This document shows, one piece after another, positions 18,941-30,400 of a stretch of 64,000 nucleotides of DNA. The DNA is taken from the NCBI RefSeq assembly GCF_947501665.1, contig NZ_CANMWS010000005.1, forward strand, positions 62,001 through 126,000, in the 5' to 3' direction. The translations under genes and the position numbers were made by a program. The stretch is from an uncultured Shewanella sp. Lineage in GTDB: Bacteria > Pseudomonadota > Gammaproteobacteria > Enterobacterales > Shewanellaceae. The notes under the pieces are model-generated. The model searched no databases and was not told where the DNA came from. It saw only the letters and a program-made list of their open reading frames with translations. Positions within the stretch are counted from its first letter, which is position 1, and every line of letters begins with the position of its first letter.

Positions 18941-19954
18941 TTAAGAACGCGTATCCACCGTTACTGTAGCTGACAAACCACTGGCTAAATGCTGAACGTG
19001 ATCAAAGGCAATACGCACAGGTAATCGTTGCACAACCTTAGTAAAATTTCCCGTTGCATTATCAACAGGTAACAAGGCAAACGTTGAACCTGTCGCTGGC
19101 GACAAACTACTGACTTTCCCATAAAACGTTTTATCAGGGTAAGCATCAAGATTAATTTGAACACCTTGACCCACAGACATTTGTGCCCGTTGGGTTTCTT
19201 TAAAATTCGCGACAATCCAAACAGGTTTTGCAGACACAATACTGGCTATCGTTTCCCCTGATTGCACCATCGTCCCCACTTGCTCACTGCGATCACTTAT
19301 CACCCCATCAATAGGAGAGACAATTTGGGTATAACTCAAATCTAACTTGGCCTGCTCTAAATTAGCTTTCACTTCAGATAAGCTGGCTTGAGACTGTTTC
19401 ACATTACTGGCTAATACCGCGAGTTGATCTTGCTGTGTCTTTAAACTTTGGCTGTCTTTTTTATACTGGATTTTTGCTTGAGTATATTTAAGCTCTTCAT
19501 TATCCACATCACCTTGAGCCACAAAATGTTTTTTCAATAAAGCAAGGTATCGTTGGTATTGCTGTTTTGTGTAGCCCTCATTCGCTAAATCTAACTTAGT
19601 TTGTGATTGAAATTCAGCTACTTTACTTAATTGCATTTGATATTCCGCTTTGGCATTATCAATCTCAGACAAGACTTGTTCAACATTCGCTTGCATTCTT
19701 TGTAAGGTCACTTTCTGATCGCGATCATCTAATACAAGTAACAACTGACCTTTTTTTACAACCTGATTATCGTGAATATATGACGCCACCACAACGCCAG
19801 ATGTTCTCGCACTGAGTTTAGTAATATCGTTTGTCACATAAGCATTATCCGTCGTTTGAAAGTAACGGCCATAACTAAACCAATAAACGCCTCCAAGAAC
19901 AAATGCACCTAATAACACAAGCAGAGATATTTTTTTAATATTTTTCTTCATCAT
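18941..19954 (-). CDS. HlyD/EmrA-family membrane fusion (adaptor) protein
   Basis: The 337-residue protein has one N-terminal membrane helix (about residues 9-27), a lipoyl/biotinyl half-motif (TTDNAYVTNDITKLSARTSG and VVKKGQLLLVLDDRD), a long alpha-helical hairpin with coiled-coil character (about 75-190), and the second half-motif YTQIVSPIDGVISDRSEQVG. This is the EmrA/HlyD form, which bridges an inner-membrane pump to a TolC channel. It closes the biosynthetic operon, and the EmrB-type pump is three genes upstream, so together with the TolC homologue at 39712 it probably exports the cluster product. Confidence 0.9.
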   Translation of the reverse strand: MMKKNIKKISLLVLLGAFVLGGVYWFSYGRYFQTTDNAYVTNDITKLSARTSGVVVASYIHDNQVVKKGQLLLVLDDRDQKVTLQRMQANVEQVLSEIDNAKAEYQMQLSKVAEFQSQTKLDLANEGYTKQQYQRYLALLKKHFVAQGDVDNEELKYTQAKIQYKKDSQSLKTQQDQLAVLASNVKQSQASLSEVKANLEQAKLDLSYTQIVSPIDGVISDRSEQVGTMVQSGETIASIVSAKPVWIVANFKETQRAQMSVGQGVQINLDAYPDKTFYGKVSSLSPATGSTFALLPVDNATGNFTKVVQRLPVRIAFDHVQHLASGLSATVTVDTRS

Positions 19955-20015
19955 CTTCCCCCTTATAACGGAGCCATGATGATTGCTGACAACTCCCTGC
20001 CAGCAATCATCAATG

Positions 20016-21029
20016 TTATAATTTGACTAATTGTTTTCCCATATTCAGCCCTTCAAATAAATCAGCAAAGGCCTGAGGCGCCTGGGACAATCCATTATGA
20101 ATAGTCTCTCGATATTTAATGCTTCCTGATTCAACTGCATTTAATAACCAAGGATCTGATTCAGGATAATCCTTAAGCCATTGTGTCACCAAAAAGAATT
20201 GCGCATGTGGCTGACTTGGTAATGATTGAAAAAACTGTTCTGGCCCACCGGCTTGCACATTAGCCTTATTGTATTTTGAAATATTGCCGCAAACAGGCAC
20301 TCGTGCTCCCTCATTAAGCAATTGCGCTACAAACGTAGATATCTTCCCTCCGACATTTTCAAAATACACATCAACTCCCTCAAGGCAGGCTTGGCGCAAC
20401 TGCACTTTAAAATCTTTCGCTTTATAGTCGACGCAAGCATCAAAACCTAATTCTTCAACAACATAGCGGCATTTTTCTTCCCCTCCGGCAATGCCTACAA
20501 CATAAGCACCGGCCATCTTAGCAATTTGCCCTGCAACAGAGCCTACAGCCCCCGACGCCGCCGAGATCACAACAGTCTCTCCCGCTTGAGGTTTCGCAAT
20601 GCGATTCATACCAAAATAAGCAGCTCGTCCTGCCGTTCCCAGCGGCCCTAAAAATACCGATTTAGGTAAGCCAGTGTCAGGCAAAGGTAAAATAATGGTA
20701 TTTTTACCATTAGTCACAAAATAACGTTGCCAAGTCGACAATAAAAAAACCCATTGCCCCTGTTTGACTCTTGGATTTTTAGACTCAAGCACAAACCCAA
20801 CGGCCTCTCCTTGAATAACCTCGCCAATATGAATTGGATTGACCATAGCCACATCTTTATTGAGCCTAGGACGAACATAAGGATCAATGGAAAGCCAATG
20901 GTTTTCAATTAATACTTCGCCTTCTTCCAACGCTATAAGCGGACGTTCCTCTAAACGAAAATCACTCGACTGAACGAGCCCTTCTGGATGCTTTGCTAGC
21001 ACGACAGATTGATTTATTTTCTGCTTCAT
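20016..21029 (-). CDS. NADP-dependent MDR-family double-bond reductase (CurA-like)
   Basis: The 337-residue protein is a zinc-independent medium-chain dehydrogenase/reductase of the leukotriene B4 dehydrogenase / CurA group, which reduces alpha,beta-unsaturated carbonyls with NADPH. Seen are the N-terminal GroES-like domain (IDPYVRPRLN), the nucleotide-binding AASGAVGSVAGQIAK, and the catalytic-site text DVYFENVGG. Its place inside the biosynthetic operon suggests that it acts on the assembly-line product, either as a trans-acting enoyl reductase for the PKS module, which has KR and DH but no ER, or as a tailoring enzyme. A general detoxifying role cannot be excluded. Confidence 0.85.
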   Translation of the reverse strand: MKQKINQSVVLAKHPEGLVQSSDFRLEERPLIALEEGEVLIENHWLSIDPYVRPRLNKDVAMVNPIHIGEVIQGEAVGFVLESKNPRVKQGQWVFLLSTWQRYFVTNGKNTIILPLPDTGLPKSVFLGPLGTAGRAAYFGMNRIAKPQAGETVVISAASGAVGSVAGQIAKMAGAYVVGIAGGEEKCRYVVEELGFDACVDYKAKDFKVQLRQACLEGVDVYFENVGGKISTFVAQLLNEGARVPVCGNISKYNKANVQAGGPEQFFQSLPSQPHAQFFLVTQWLKDYPESDPWLLNAVESGSIKYRETIHNGLSQAPQAFADLFEGLNMGKQLVKL

Positions 21030-21085
21030 ATTCTTATACCTATTTTAGATTAATAAAAGAGCTAAATGACGCATATACCTTCCTG

Positions 21086-21697
21086 TTATAGCGCACGCTT
21101 CCACCGTATTTGAGGCCATTTCACACTAAAAGCGATCAAGGCAACTGTATAGGGCCAACTAAACAAAAAAACCATCGTATTGAGACTATGACTACTCTCA
21201 TGACTCCAAACCAATACCACAATAAACTTCACTATTTGCGCCATAATCCATACCATTGACACTTCATGCCATACTCTGTGGTACAGGGCTGTTTCCCTAA
21301 TAGGTAAAGTTTTAAGATAAGGTAATCCAGACTCTGCTAATAATTTAATCATTGGACGATTCATCAAAGAATACGCACTCAATATAACCAACATACTGAA
21401 CGCGCTGCTCACAGATAAAAACACACTTTCTTGGGTGATCCCAAACGGGGTAAATCCCTTAGAAAAGGCATAATGGCACCCGCCAGAAAATAGCAAGAGT
21501 AGCACCACCGACAGTGTATTATCGCCTTGTCTCATCAGCGCAATAACCCCCCCATAGACAGCAGTAGAGATCACCGCCCAGCCAGCACCCATACTCCAAA
21601 AAGCAACGCTATAAAGTACAATAGGCACAATGATGTTTTCTAATGCACTGCGGCTCGTCAGATAACGTAAAAAAATATTTCGCTTAACTTCATTCAT
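21086..21697 (-). CDS. Polytopic membrane protein of unknown function (VC0807-like)
   Basis: The 203-residue protein has about six predicted membrane helices and a conserved-looking hydrophilic middle with RETALYHRVWHEVSMVW. It resembles the VC0807/DUF3159-type proteins found beside exporters, but I hold that assignment loosely. It starts 5 bases after the emrB stop, so translation is probably coupled and it likely helps in export or self-protection. Confidence 0.6.
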   Translation of the reverse strand: MNEVKRNIFLRYLTSRSALENIIVPIVLYSVAFWSMGAGWAVISTAVYGGVIALMRQGDNTLSVVLLLLFSGGCHYAFSKGFTPFGITQESVFLSVSSAFSMLVILSAYSLMNRPMIKLLAESGLPYLKTLPIRETALYHRVWHEVSMVWIMAQIVKFIVVLVWSHESSHSLNTMVFLFSWPYTVALIAFSVKWPQIRWKRAL

Positions 21698-21702
21698 AAC
21701 AA

Positions 21703-23361
21703 CTAACCCTCGATATGACGAAACAAAGTAAAGTCTCGATTAGATAGAAAAACCCACACTGCAGTCCCAAACATGAGACAACCCATAATGAGAAATAAAT
21801 CATTAAATGCCATAATTTCAGCTTGCTGTGTAATACGATCCGTTAAAATTGATGAAGCAATTTGTCCTACGGTGCCATTCAATCCTCCGTGGGCACTGCG
21901 CATCAACATCGCTTTAACTTGACTGATAAAGTGAGCGTAACCTTGACTCCCAACAGCAATACTGGCTTGAATATTACTGCTATGAATATGGACTTGAGTA
22001 ATAAAAAATGTCGTCAACATCGCAGTACCAAACGATCCACCGATACTACGAAAAACATTAATAATAATGGCTGAAGAAGCGCTGTCTTTGCGCGTAACAT
22101 TTTTTGTGGCCAACAAGGATAAGGGCACCATAATAAAAGGTTGGCCTAACGCACGAATAAACAAAGATAGGGTCATTTGCTCACCCATAAAATTAATGCT
22201 CATTTGACTGTCCATAAAAGCACTCAATGCCAATACGCCAAAGCCAAGTGCAATCATGTACTTAAGATTTATGAGTTTGACTAACTTCGGAATAAAAGGC
22301 AGTACTAACAGTTGCGGCAACCCCATCCAAATCACCACTGAACCGATTTGAGAAGCATTGTAATCGTGTACCATGGATAGGTAATAAGGCACTAAAAATA
22401 ACGTGCCATAAATCGCCACCCCCAACATAATAAACACCACCATGCAATAAGAAAAATGCGTATCTTTAAACATGGCTAAATTAATTAACGGGTGCTCACA
22501 ATGGAGCTGATCATAAATAAAAATCACAAAACTAATCAGCGCCACTACCGTTAAATAGCAGATCAAAGCACTTTGAAACCAATAATCTGTCCCCCCTTTT
22601 TCTAGAATAATTTCCAAAGAGCCTAAAAACAGCATCACTGAAATAATACCGATAAAATCTCCAGCTCGAATGACTTCCCAACGCACTTTATTAAACAACA
22701 TGCCTTGATAAATCAATCCAGCCGCAATTAAACCTGGCAATACATTGACATAAAAAATCATATTCCAAGAAAAGTGGCTCGTTAACCATCCTCCTAATGA
22801 CGGGCCAATAGCTGGCGCAAAAGTAGACACCACACTGAACATGGTCATACCAAGGGGGCGCTTTTCATCTGGTAATAGTTCAATAATCAAGCGAAAAGAA
22901 ATGGGGATCAGCGCTCCACCACAAAAGCCTTGCAGCGTTCGAAACAGCAACATTGAATCGAGACTCCACGCATTGGCACATAAAAACGATGCGCCAATGA
23001 AACCTGCAATACAATAAAGTGCGTAACGCCCCGTGCCAAAGGCCTGGGTGAACCAGCCCACCAAAGGAATAGCCACAATCTCAGCCGTGAAATAAGAAGT
23101 CATAAGCCAGGAACTTTGATCTGAGCTCATGGATAACGCACCTTGGATCACCTTAATGGAAGAGTTCATGATCTGAATATCTAAAATGGCCATGAAACCG
23201 CCAATTAAGCCACCAATAATGACCCACCACTGAGAAGATGACACCTCTCTTTGTTGCTGTGAGCGGCCTTTACCAAAGGACGTTTCCTCCCCTCCCTCTA
23301 CAGCACTCACCTCAATATGAGTCGTCTTGCCTGTTAACGTAGGAGATGGCACTTGACTCAT
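21703..23361 (-). CDS. EmrB/QacA-type MFS exporter (DHA2 family, 14 helices)
   Basis: The 552-residue protein has a cytoplasmic N-terminal tail of about 45 residues followed by 14 predicted membrane helices. Family motifs are IMNSSIKVIQGAL with the D-I-Q-I-M-N of helix 1, the helix 4 LLFRTLQGFCGGALIPIS motif with its conserved Arg, and the antiporter motif C in helix 5 (FAPAIGPSLGGWL). It is the inner-membrane pump partner of the HlyD-type adaptor at 18941. Its ATG overlaps the NRPS stop codon (ATGA at 23358-23361), tying export directly to biosynthesis. Confidence 0.92.
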   Translation of the reverse strand: MSQVPSPTLTGKTTHIEVSAVEGGEETSFGKGRSQQQREVSSSQWWVIIGGLIGGFMAILDIQIMNSSIKVIQGALSMSSDQSSWLMTSYFTAEIVAIPLVGWFTQAFGTGRYALYCIAGFIGASFLCANAWSLDSMLLFRTLQGFCGGALIPISFRLIIELLPDEKRPLGMTMFSVVSTFAPAIGPSLGGWLTSHFSWNMIFYVNVLPGLIAAGLIYQGMLFNKVRWEVIRAGDFIGIISVMLFLGSLEIILEKGGTDYWFQSALICYLTVVALISFVIFIYDQLHCEHPLINLAMFKDTHFSYCMVVFIMLGVAIYGTLFLVPYYLSMVHDYNASQIGSVVIWMGLPQLLVLPFIPKLVKLINLKYMIALGFGVLALSAFMDSQMSINFMGEQMTLSLFIRALGQPFIMVPLSLLATKNVTRKDSASSAIIINVFRSIGGSFGTAMLTTFFITQVHIHSSNIQASIAVGSQGYAHFISQVKAMLMRSAHGGLNGTVGQIASSILTDRITQQAEIMAFNDLFLIMGCLMFGTAVWVFLSNRDFTLFRHIEG

Positions 23362-26300
23362 GCCAACACCTGCAGTAACTGCTGAGCCAAATCACGAATA
23401 TAAGGTGGATTCAATATCGATAAATGATCCCCCTCAACAAACAAGTGACACAAAGGTTGCTGACTAAATGCCTGCCAACCTAGCCCTTTATAAGGTAATT
23501 TTATTCGCCCTTTCAATACCGTTTTGGCTTCAACGACAATAAGCTCTCCGGGATACGTTGCACCAGAATATTGCTCAGTTGCTACAATGTGTGTCTGTAA
23601 AATTCGAATAAAATAAGCAAAGTCATCAACAGATATACTGCTTGGAACTAAGCCTGCCCGTTTAAACTCCTCATAAAAGACCTTCGATCGCTGCCTATCA
23701 TCAAGACTCGATAACCCTTCAGGTGTGATCATTAACTCTTTTCCCATAAACTGACTCACCTTATGGGCAAAATGCGCCAATTTTTGCGCATCATCCATTA
23801 AACTGGCATCCTCAACAGTCACCTGTGGCGCCCCCTGATCTAAGATAAGTAAACGCGGAGTCATCCCAACCTTGACATGCAACTGTACTGCCATTTCAAA
23901 TGCAATCGTGGCCCCAAGAGACCAGCCTCCAAGAATGATATTTTTACGCTTTATAAGATCAGCGCAAGCTTGAAGATATTTATCAGCAAGCGAACTTATT
24001 TGAGTGTCTTTTTCATCCAGTGTTGCAAAATCAGCGACTTGAATAGCATAAACAGGAATGTTTTCACCTAACTCTTTAACCAGATTTTGGTAGCAAATCA
24101 CATTGCCACCAGCAGGATGGACCAACAATAGTGTAGGAAAGTCGGTTACAACACCTTCTTGTAAACACACTAATGTTTGCGGCCGTATTGATGGTGCTTG
24201 CTCAATGACAATCGCCAATTGCGCAATACTCGGATTATCATAAAAATCATTAATATTAATGCTTGTATTAAAATCACGATTAATATTAATCAATAAATTC
24301 AGACCATTGAGTGAATTCCCACCCATTTCAAAGAAGCTGACTTTACAATCAACTGCCGTCTCTTTTAAGATCTCACAAAATAGTGGATGTAACCTTTGCT
24401 CAGTCTCTGAATGGGGGCGATTTATCACTTTTTGAGTCTGTAATTTCAGCTTTGCTAACTGACGATAATCTACTTTTCCACTGTGATTTAAAGGTAACGC
24501 GTTCAACCACTCGATATGATCTGGCTTCATAAATCGGGGTAATTCATGATTAATCAGCGCTCTAATTTCATTCTGTTCTCGTTTTTCAATACAAGGAATA
24601 TAAGCAATAAGTTGAGCCGGTTTTGATTCAGCCAGAAAAAGGCTCGTACCTTCTAAATAGCACACACCCACACTTTGCTGGCAAATCAGCGATAATCTAT
24701 GCTCAATTTCAGCCAACTCCACTCTAAATCCACGAATTTTCACTTGTCTATCTATTCTACCTAGAAATGCGAAGGCTCCATCAGACAACTGCATAGCACG
24801 ATCGCCGCTGCGATATAAACGACAATCCGGTAATAATGAATGACGAATGAACGCCTTTTCCGTTAACCTCTCTTGGTGAAGATAACCATTAGCCATATGA
24901 TGGCTAGCAATATACAACTCTCCAGAGCGCCCTAAAGGCACCCTATTTTGCTGTTCATCCAATATAAGGAACTGGCTATCTGCCAACGCATGACCAATAG
25001 GCACACTCGCCAGCCCTTCAGGCAACACCTCTGGCACGTCAAAACAAGCCACACCAACTGTGGTTTCAGTGGGACCATAATGATTTAATATGCGGCAACG
25101 GGACTGCTGCCTAATTTTTTCAACAAGTTGCTTGGTTAATACCTCTCCCCCTAAGACCAATAAGTCTTGAGGTAAAATGGCCTTAGCATTCTCTAACCGA
25201 AGTAAAGCATCTAAATGAGAAGGCGTTATTTTGGCACAATCTAGAGGATGCGAAGTCAAGTAATCACAAAGAGCACCAGGATCGTCAAGTAACGTTGAAG
25301 AAATAATCTCCAAACATCCGCCACTGATCAAAGCAGGAAAAACCATAGTATGCGCTAAATCGGTGTTAAAAGAGGAAAACATGCCATAATGTGCATTCAC
25401 TTTTTGCTTGAGCTTCGGCGTAATCGCTTCACAGTATTGCGCTAACTGATTATGGGTAACTTCAACCGCTTTTGGCGTGCCCGTACTGCCTGACGTGAAT
25501 AAAATATACGCAGCAAAGTCAGGATCTTCACCCCAAAAATAATTCTCACATCCTGTGACATCTTGAGGGCAATCTCGATGATTTAAATACGTAACAGGAG
25601 CCCCAAGCCTCAGCCTATCACCAATAAGCAAAGTCGCATTAACATGAGTGAGTAAAGGAACCAATTGCTGATCACTTAGCTTTTCATCCAGGGGTAAATA
25701 ACAAGCGTTCGCTTTCCACAATGCCAAAATAGCCACAATATAATATTCATCTTTCGGCAACTGCAAGGCAACAACATCACCACTCTCTACCCCTTGCTGT
25801 TTAAGCCAACAGGCTAACGTACTCGCCTTCTTTTCTAGCGTACCATAAGACATACCGCGACCTTCACAGCACAATGCTTGTGCCAATGGTTGCTTTACTG
25901 CTTGTTCTTCAAACTGTTGACTAACGGTTTTTACATTGGCTTTTTCTGGTAACGATTTCTGTTTAAAAGCCTGAATTTGAGAGGTATCAAGTAATGAAAA
26001 ATCGTGTAAATTAGCCTGAGGATGATTTGAGATCCAAGTTAAGATCTGAGTCAGATCCGCCATCATTCGCTGAACAAAATCAGCATCAAATAAAGCAGCA
26101 TTGTAATATAAGGTTAAAATAATACTGTCACATTCAGCTTCAACCCATAAGTTTAAATCAAGCTTGGCAACACCATAGTCCACTTTTATCGATTCATATT
26201 GAAATTGTTCTGGATCATAAAAAGGAAACACCTGATAAGTAAGCATCGCTTGGAAAAGCGGGTTACTTTGGGAGAAATGCCGTTGTTCTAAAGATTGCAC

Positions 26301-27425
26301 TATGTGATTAAAAGGAATATTTTGATAAGCAAAAGCTTGGTTACTTTGATTTTTCGCACCATTAATCAAATCGGTTATGGTTAAATCAGCCGATAAATGA
26401 GCGACAATCGGTAGCGTATTAGTAAATACCCCCATAATAGCTTGACTATTCGCCACATTGCGATTCGCAAAAGGCACACCCACAACCACTTCTTCTTGGT
26501 TGCTATATAAATGCAATAGCCACTGAAAAGCAGCAAGAAACACATGAAATTCTGTTCCATGAACACTTTTGCTGGCTGACTGAATTTTCTGCCATTGTAA
26601 GGCGCTGAGCTTTAAGGAGCACATTTCGCCTTTATCTTGATTCGTTGATGTTTTTATTTTATTCGTTGGAATGCGTAATTGCCCTTCGACATCGGCCAAC
26701 TTGTCTTGCCAAAATACCATGCCCTTTTTATATTCATCGGACATTATCCATTCTTGTTCATAAAGCACATAATCAAAAAATTGAAATGTTTGCGTAATAG
26801 TCGGTGTAATACCTTGACTCAATGTGTCATAAGCACTTAAAAAAGATTGCAAAAATAAGTTAACCGTCCAGCCATCTGAAATAATATGATGAAACATCAT
26901 CAATAATGCACAGCGATGTTCATCGACCTTAATCACTCGAAAATTGACTAAGGGTCCTTGAGACAAATCTAACGGTCTGAGTCCTTCTTCTATTGCGGCT
27001 TGTTTAAGCCAAGTTTGTTTCACACTTTCACTGCCATGGCTCATATCATCATAAGTAAAACGATAAGCTTTACCTGAATGTATCTTTTGTACAGGCTCAC
27101 CATTCACTTCAGTAAATACAGTTTGAAAAATTGTATGTTGTTTGACTATATGCGCTACCGCTTTTTCAGAAATTTCCGCTAAAAATGGTTTGTCGACTCG
27201 ACAGATCACCGCAAAAGGATTGTTATATACAAGCTGGTTTTCTTGCTTCTGGCTAATAAGCCAAATGCTCTTTTGTGTTTCAGTCAAAGGGTAGTAATCG
27301 TGCTGCTCATTGTGCTGCTGGAGGAGATATTCTTCTTTCTTTAGTTTATTAGCAGCCTTTTTTCTCGCTAAGGCTTTTATTTCAGACACACTCAGTGATT
27401 GAAGCTGGCTTTTGATTAACGACAT
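23358..27425 (-). CDS. NRPS terminal module, C-A-PCP-TE, predicted to load aspartate
   Basis: The 1355-residue synthetase has a condensation domain (about 45-480, active motif MMFHHIISDGW near 177), an adenylation domain (about 500-940, LFTSGSTGTPKA near 640, HYGPTETT, YRSGDRA, GRIDRQVKIRG), a carrier domain (FEMGGNSLNGL, Ser near 1034) and a thioesterase (GWSLG near 1169, GDHLSIL near 1333). Aligning the pocket by hand to the GrsA scheme I read D-L-T-K-V-G-H-V-G-K, which differs at one place from the published Asp code and more from the Asn code. It should join Asp to the PKS-bound chain and release the product by hydrolysis or cyclisation. An N-terminal basic helical leader may dock to the PKS. 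Confidence 0.92.
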   Translation of the reverse strand: MSLIKSQLQSLSVSEIKALARKKAANKLKKEEYLLQQHNEQHDYYPLTETQKSIWLISQKQENQLVYNNPFAVICRVDKPFLAEISEKAVAHIVKQHTIFQTVFTEVNGEPVQKIHSGKAYRFTYDDMSHGSESVKQTWLKQAAIEEGLRPLDLSQGPLVNFRVIKVDEHRCALLMMFHHIISDGWTVNLFLQSFLSAYDTLSQGITPTITQTFQFFDYVLYEQEWIMSDEYKKGMVFWQDKLADVEGQLRIPTNKIKTSTNQDKGEMCSLKLSALQWQKIQSASKSVHGTEFHVFLAAFQWLLHLYSNQEEVVVGVPFANRNVANSQAIMGVFTNTLPIVAHLSADLTITDLINGAKNQSNQAFAYQNIPFNHIVQSLEQRHFSQSNPLFQAMLTYQVFPFYDPEQFQYESIKVDYGVAKLDLNLWVEAECDSIILTLYYNAALFDADFVQRMMADLTQILTWISNHPQANLHDFSLLDTSQIQAFKQKSLPEKANVKTVSQQFEEQAVKQPLAQALCCEGRGMSYGTLEKKASTLACWLKQQGVESGDVVALQLPKDEYYIVAILALWKANACYLPLDEKLSDQQLVPLLTHVNATLLIGDRLRLGAPVTYLNHRDCPQDVTGCENYFWGEDPDFAAYILFTSGSTGTPKAVEVTHNQLAQYCEAITPKLKQKVNAHYGMFSSFNTDLAHTMVFPALISGGCLEIISSTLLDDPGALCDYLTSHPLDCAKITPSHLDALLRLENAKAILPQDLLVLGGEVLTKQLVEKIRQQSRCRILNHYGPTETTVGVACFDVPEVLPEGLASVPIGHALADSQFLILDEQQNRVPLGRSGELYIASHHMANGYLHQERLTEKAFIRHSLLPDCRLYRSGDRAMQLSDGAFAFLGRIDRQVKIRGFRVELAEIEHRLSLICQQSVGVCYLEGTSLFLAESKPAQLIAYIPCIEKREQNEIRALINHELPRFMKPDHIEWLNALPLNHSGKVDYRQLAKLKLQTQKVINRPHSETEQRLHPLFCEILKETAVDCKVSFFEMGGNSLNGLNLLININRDFNTSININDFYDNPSIAQLAIVIEQAPSIRPQTLVCLQEGVVTDFPTLLLVHPAGGNVICYQNLVKELGENIPVYAIQVADFATLDEKDTQISSLADKYLQACADLIKRKNIILGGWSLGATIAFEMAVQLHVKVGMTPRLLILDQGAPQVTVEDASLMDDAQKLAHFAHKVSQFMGKELMITPEGLSSLDDRQRSKVFYEEFKRAGLVPSSISVDDFAYFIRILQTHIVATEQYSGATYPGELIVVEAKTVLKGRIKLPYKGLGWQAFSQQPLCHLFVEGDHLSILNPPYIRDLAQQLLQVLA

Positions 27426-27488
27426 AATGAATTCCTCACAAAAGAAACGAAATCGCCAGGCAACATAATATGTTGCCTGACTGGCTGC

Positions 27489-30400
27489 TTACTCAGCTTC
27501 TAACAAAGTCTCAAGCTCTGATAGCACTAAATTAGCCAAACCTGATACCGTTTGATCTTGATAAAATAAGTCCACTCGAATATCAATTTCAAATAACTCA
27601 GATACTGCCGAAATAACTTGAACGGCCAATAAGGAATTCCCACCTAATTCGGTAAAGTTATCTTTTACACCAATACCCACAATTCCTAAAATAGACTGCC
27701 ACACTTTCACTATTTCACGCTCAATATCACTCGATGGCTCAACATAATCCACCGATAGCTCTGGGCGGCTATGTCCTTCTTCATTCGCAGATGGCGCAGT
27801 ATCAAACTCGGTAATGGTTTTCTCGGGTACGGTTTCACGAATGAGTTGCCCTAAATCACTGGTTGCCACAACCACTTGTTCTAATTCAATATTTTGCATC
27901 AATCTTTGTACTGAGCTCACCCCTTCATAATAAAGAATATCTTTATCACTCAGCTCCACATTCGGCACATTAATCTTCCCATCGTCCTCATGTGTGGACG
28001 CTACAGGATTTTCCGCACTCACTTTAATAAGGGTATAATTTTCAAGAACTAATAATACCTCTCCGCTGGATGAGTAGAAAGTGATGTTCATCATGACGGT
28101 AGCATCATCCTGTTTAAAAGGATGTTTCAGTGACACGTGAACGAAACAATCCATCTCAAGTGGCGCAATGAAAGTAATTTTGCCGTAACTGATGGGTAAG
28201 AAATTGTGCTCCGATAATCGACTCAAACAAGCAATCGCTGTAGAATCTACCATCGCTGGGTGGTACGAATAACGTTGCAGATCATCACTAAAAACATCAG
28301 CCAATTGCTTCTGAATAATCCACTCGCCCTCGCCTTCGCTGATCTTCCCATGGTTATTCCAACGATCACTTAAATACAAGAAACGACCATCATCCATTCG
28401 TACACTTTGACTTAATGCCACCTCAACGACAGGCGTTTGACAACGCTGCTGCACATTAGCCAATGCCTCTTGATGAATATCCACTGGTGTCGTTGAGCGG
28501 TGAATGGTACCAAAAGCATGTTCTTGCCATTCAAGGGCTAATAATCCGCGGCTGCGTAAGCTATAGTGATAGCCTTTTTCTGTTTCTGATACAAACAAGC
28601 TCATCCTTTTTGGCCATGCATGTTCAAAAATAACTGGAGAGGTCAACATTAAGTTCCCCACTTGCAACAATTCAGTTGATTTAAAATCAGCCAGTAATTC
28701 ATGTAACATCGCCAGAATCGTGGTACCCACTAATGTTGGTTGACCTTTTAATTTATGCTCATCAATCACCCAGTCTTGATTCACACTCAAATTAACGCAA
28801 TATTCTTCATTCCCTCTCTGTTTATTCACTAAGGTCAATAATTGACCTTCTTGCACCTCAAAGCCTGACTTCACCCCCATTGCCGCATTGTTACTATCAA
28901 CTTGCTTAGTCCAATTCACGGCCATCCCCACATCGCCCCATTGTCCCCAATTAATCGATGTCGTATTGCCAGATGTTCGTTGGTTACGATAGGCTGCATA
29001 AGCATCCATAAATGCATTGCCTGAACAATAATCCAAGCGTGCTTCATCGCCAAGTACCGCAGTGATGGATGAAAACAACATGAAGAAATCAAGAGAGTGA
29101 TCAATCAAAAGCTCATCTAAAATAAGCGTACCTTTTACTTTAGGATCTAATGTCTTAGCACAATCTTCTTTTTGTTTAAGTGGAATAATTCCACCTCCAG
29201 CAATCCCCGCTGTATGAAAGACACCATGAATTTGCTTGAAGGGGGCCAATGCCGCTTGCATTTCATCAAAATCGCAAATATTCGCTTGTAATAAATGAAC
29301 TGTATTTCCCCTTGCTTCTAAACGTAATATACTCGCAAGCTTCACACTGATAGGATCATCAATAGCATGAGTGACTATCCAATGTTGCCACTCATTTCGC
29401 TCAGGCAGTTCTGAGCGATACGTCAATAATAAAGTGCAATTAGACACTGTCGACAGATAATCTGCCATCAGCAAGCCCAGTCCACCGACGCCGCCAGTAA
29501 TTAAATACACACCATCTTCTCGAACCGAACGGGGCATACTCTGTGGCAGCTGATCTAAGTACACTCCTTGGTAATCTTCTTCAAATCGTAACTTTCCACG
29601 ATAGGCAATGATTTGTCCGTCAGAGGGAATAAGCGCTTCAACAATCAATTGCTGAGCAATATCTTGCTCTTGACCCATATTCACCCAATCAATATCCACT
29701 TGATGACACTGGATCTCTGAATATTCATGATAAAACACACGGGCAGGCCCCATTAACAAAGCATTTTCAGGGGAATACACCGTCTCTCCCGCCACGCTAT
29801 AGGTATTATTTGAAACTAAAACTAACTGTAAGTTATCCAGTAAATTCGCTTCGATTAACATTTGCTGTAAATAAAGAGGACTGTAAAAACCATTAATTTC
29901 TTGCGCTACAATTGCCCGTCTTGATGCTGCAATACTGGCTTGTGTCAACGGTTGCAGATCTTGTTCTTGCACTTGTACATTCCATAAATGTAACACTCTA
30001 TTAGGGGTTAACTCATGGGCTTTAATGGCTTTAAATAATGAGCGGTAATCCTCTACGTTACTGGGGTCAATAATAAAATGATTTTCGCCTTCAACCTGCT
30101 TGAAAGTCTCTCCTTTTGTGACCCAAATAATCGGTTCAGATCTCGCCATTAATTCTGCTTTAATGCTGTCTGACAGACCATCTTCTTGGGCAAACACTAA
30201 CCAACAAGAAGCTTGCGCAGTAATATTTTTATTTAAATAAGATTGGCCTACTCGTTTCCAAGAAGGGATATAAAACCAATCACCTATATCTGCTTTTTTC
30301 TGCTTTAGCAGTTTAAGCGAATTTAATTCGACCCCATCAACAGCGGTTTTTGCTTTCGGTAATTTAAACTCTTTGCGTTGGAATGGATAACCAGGCAATG

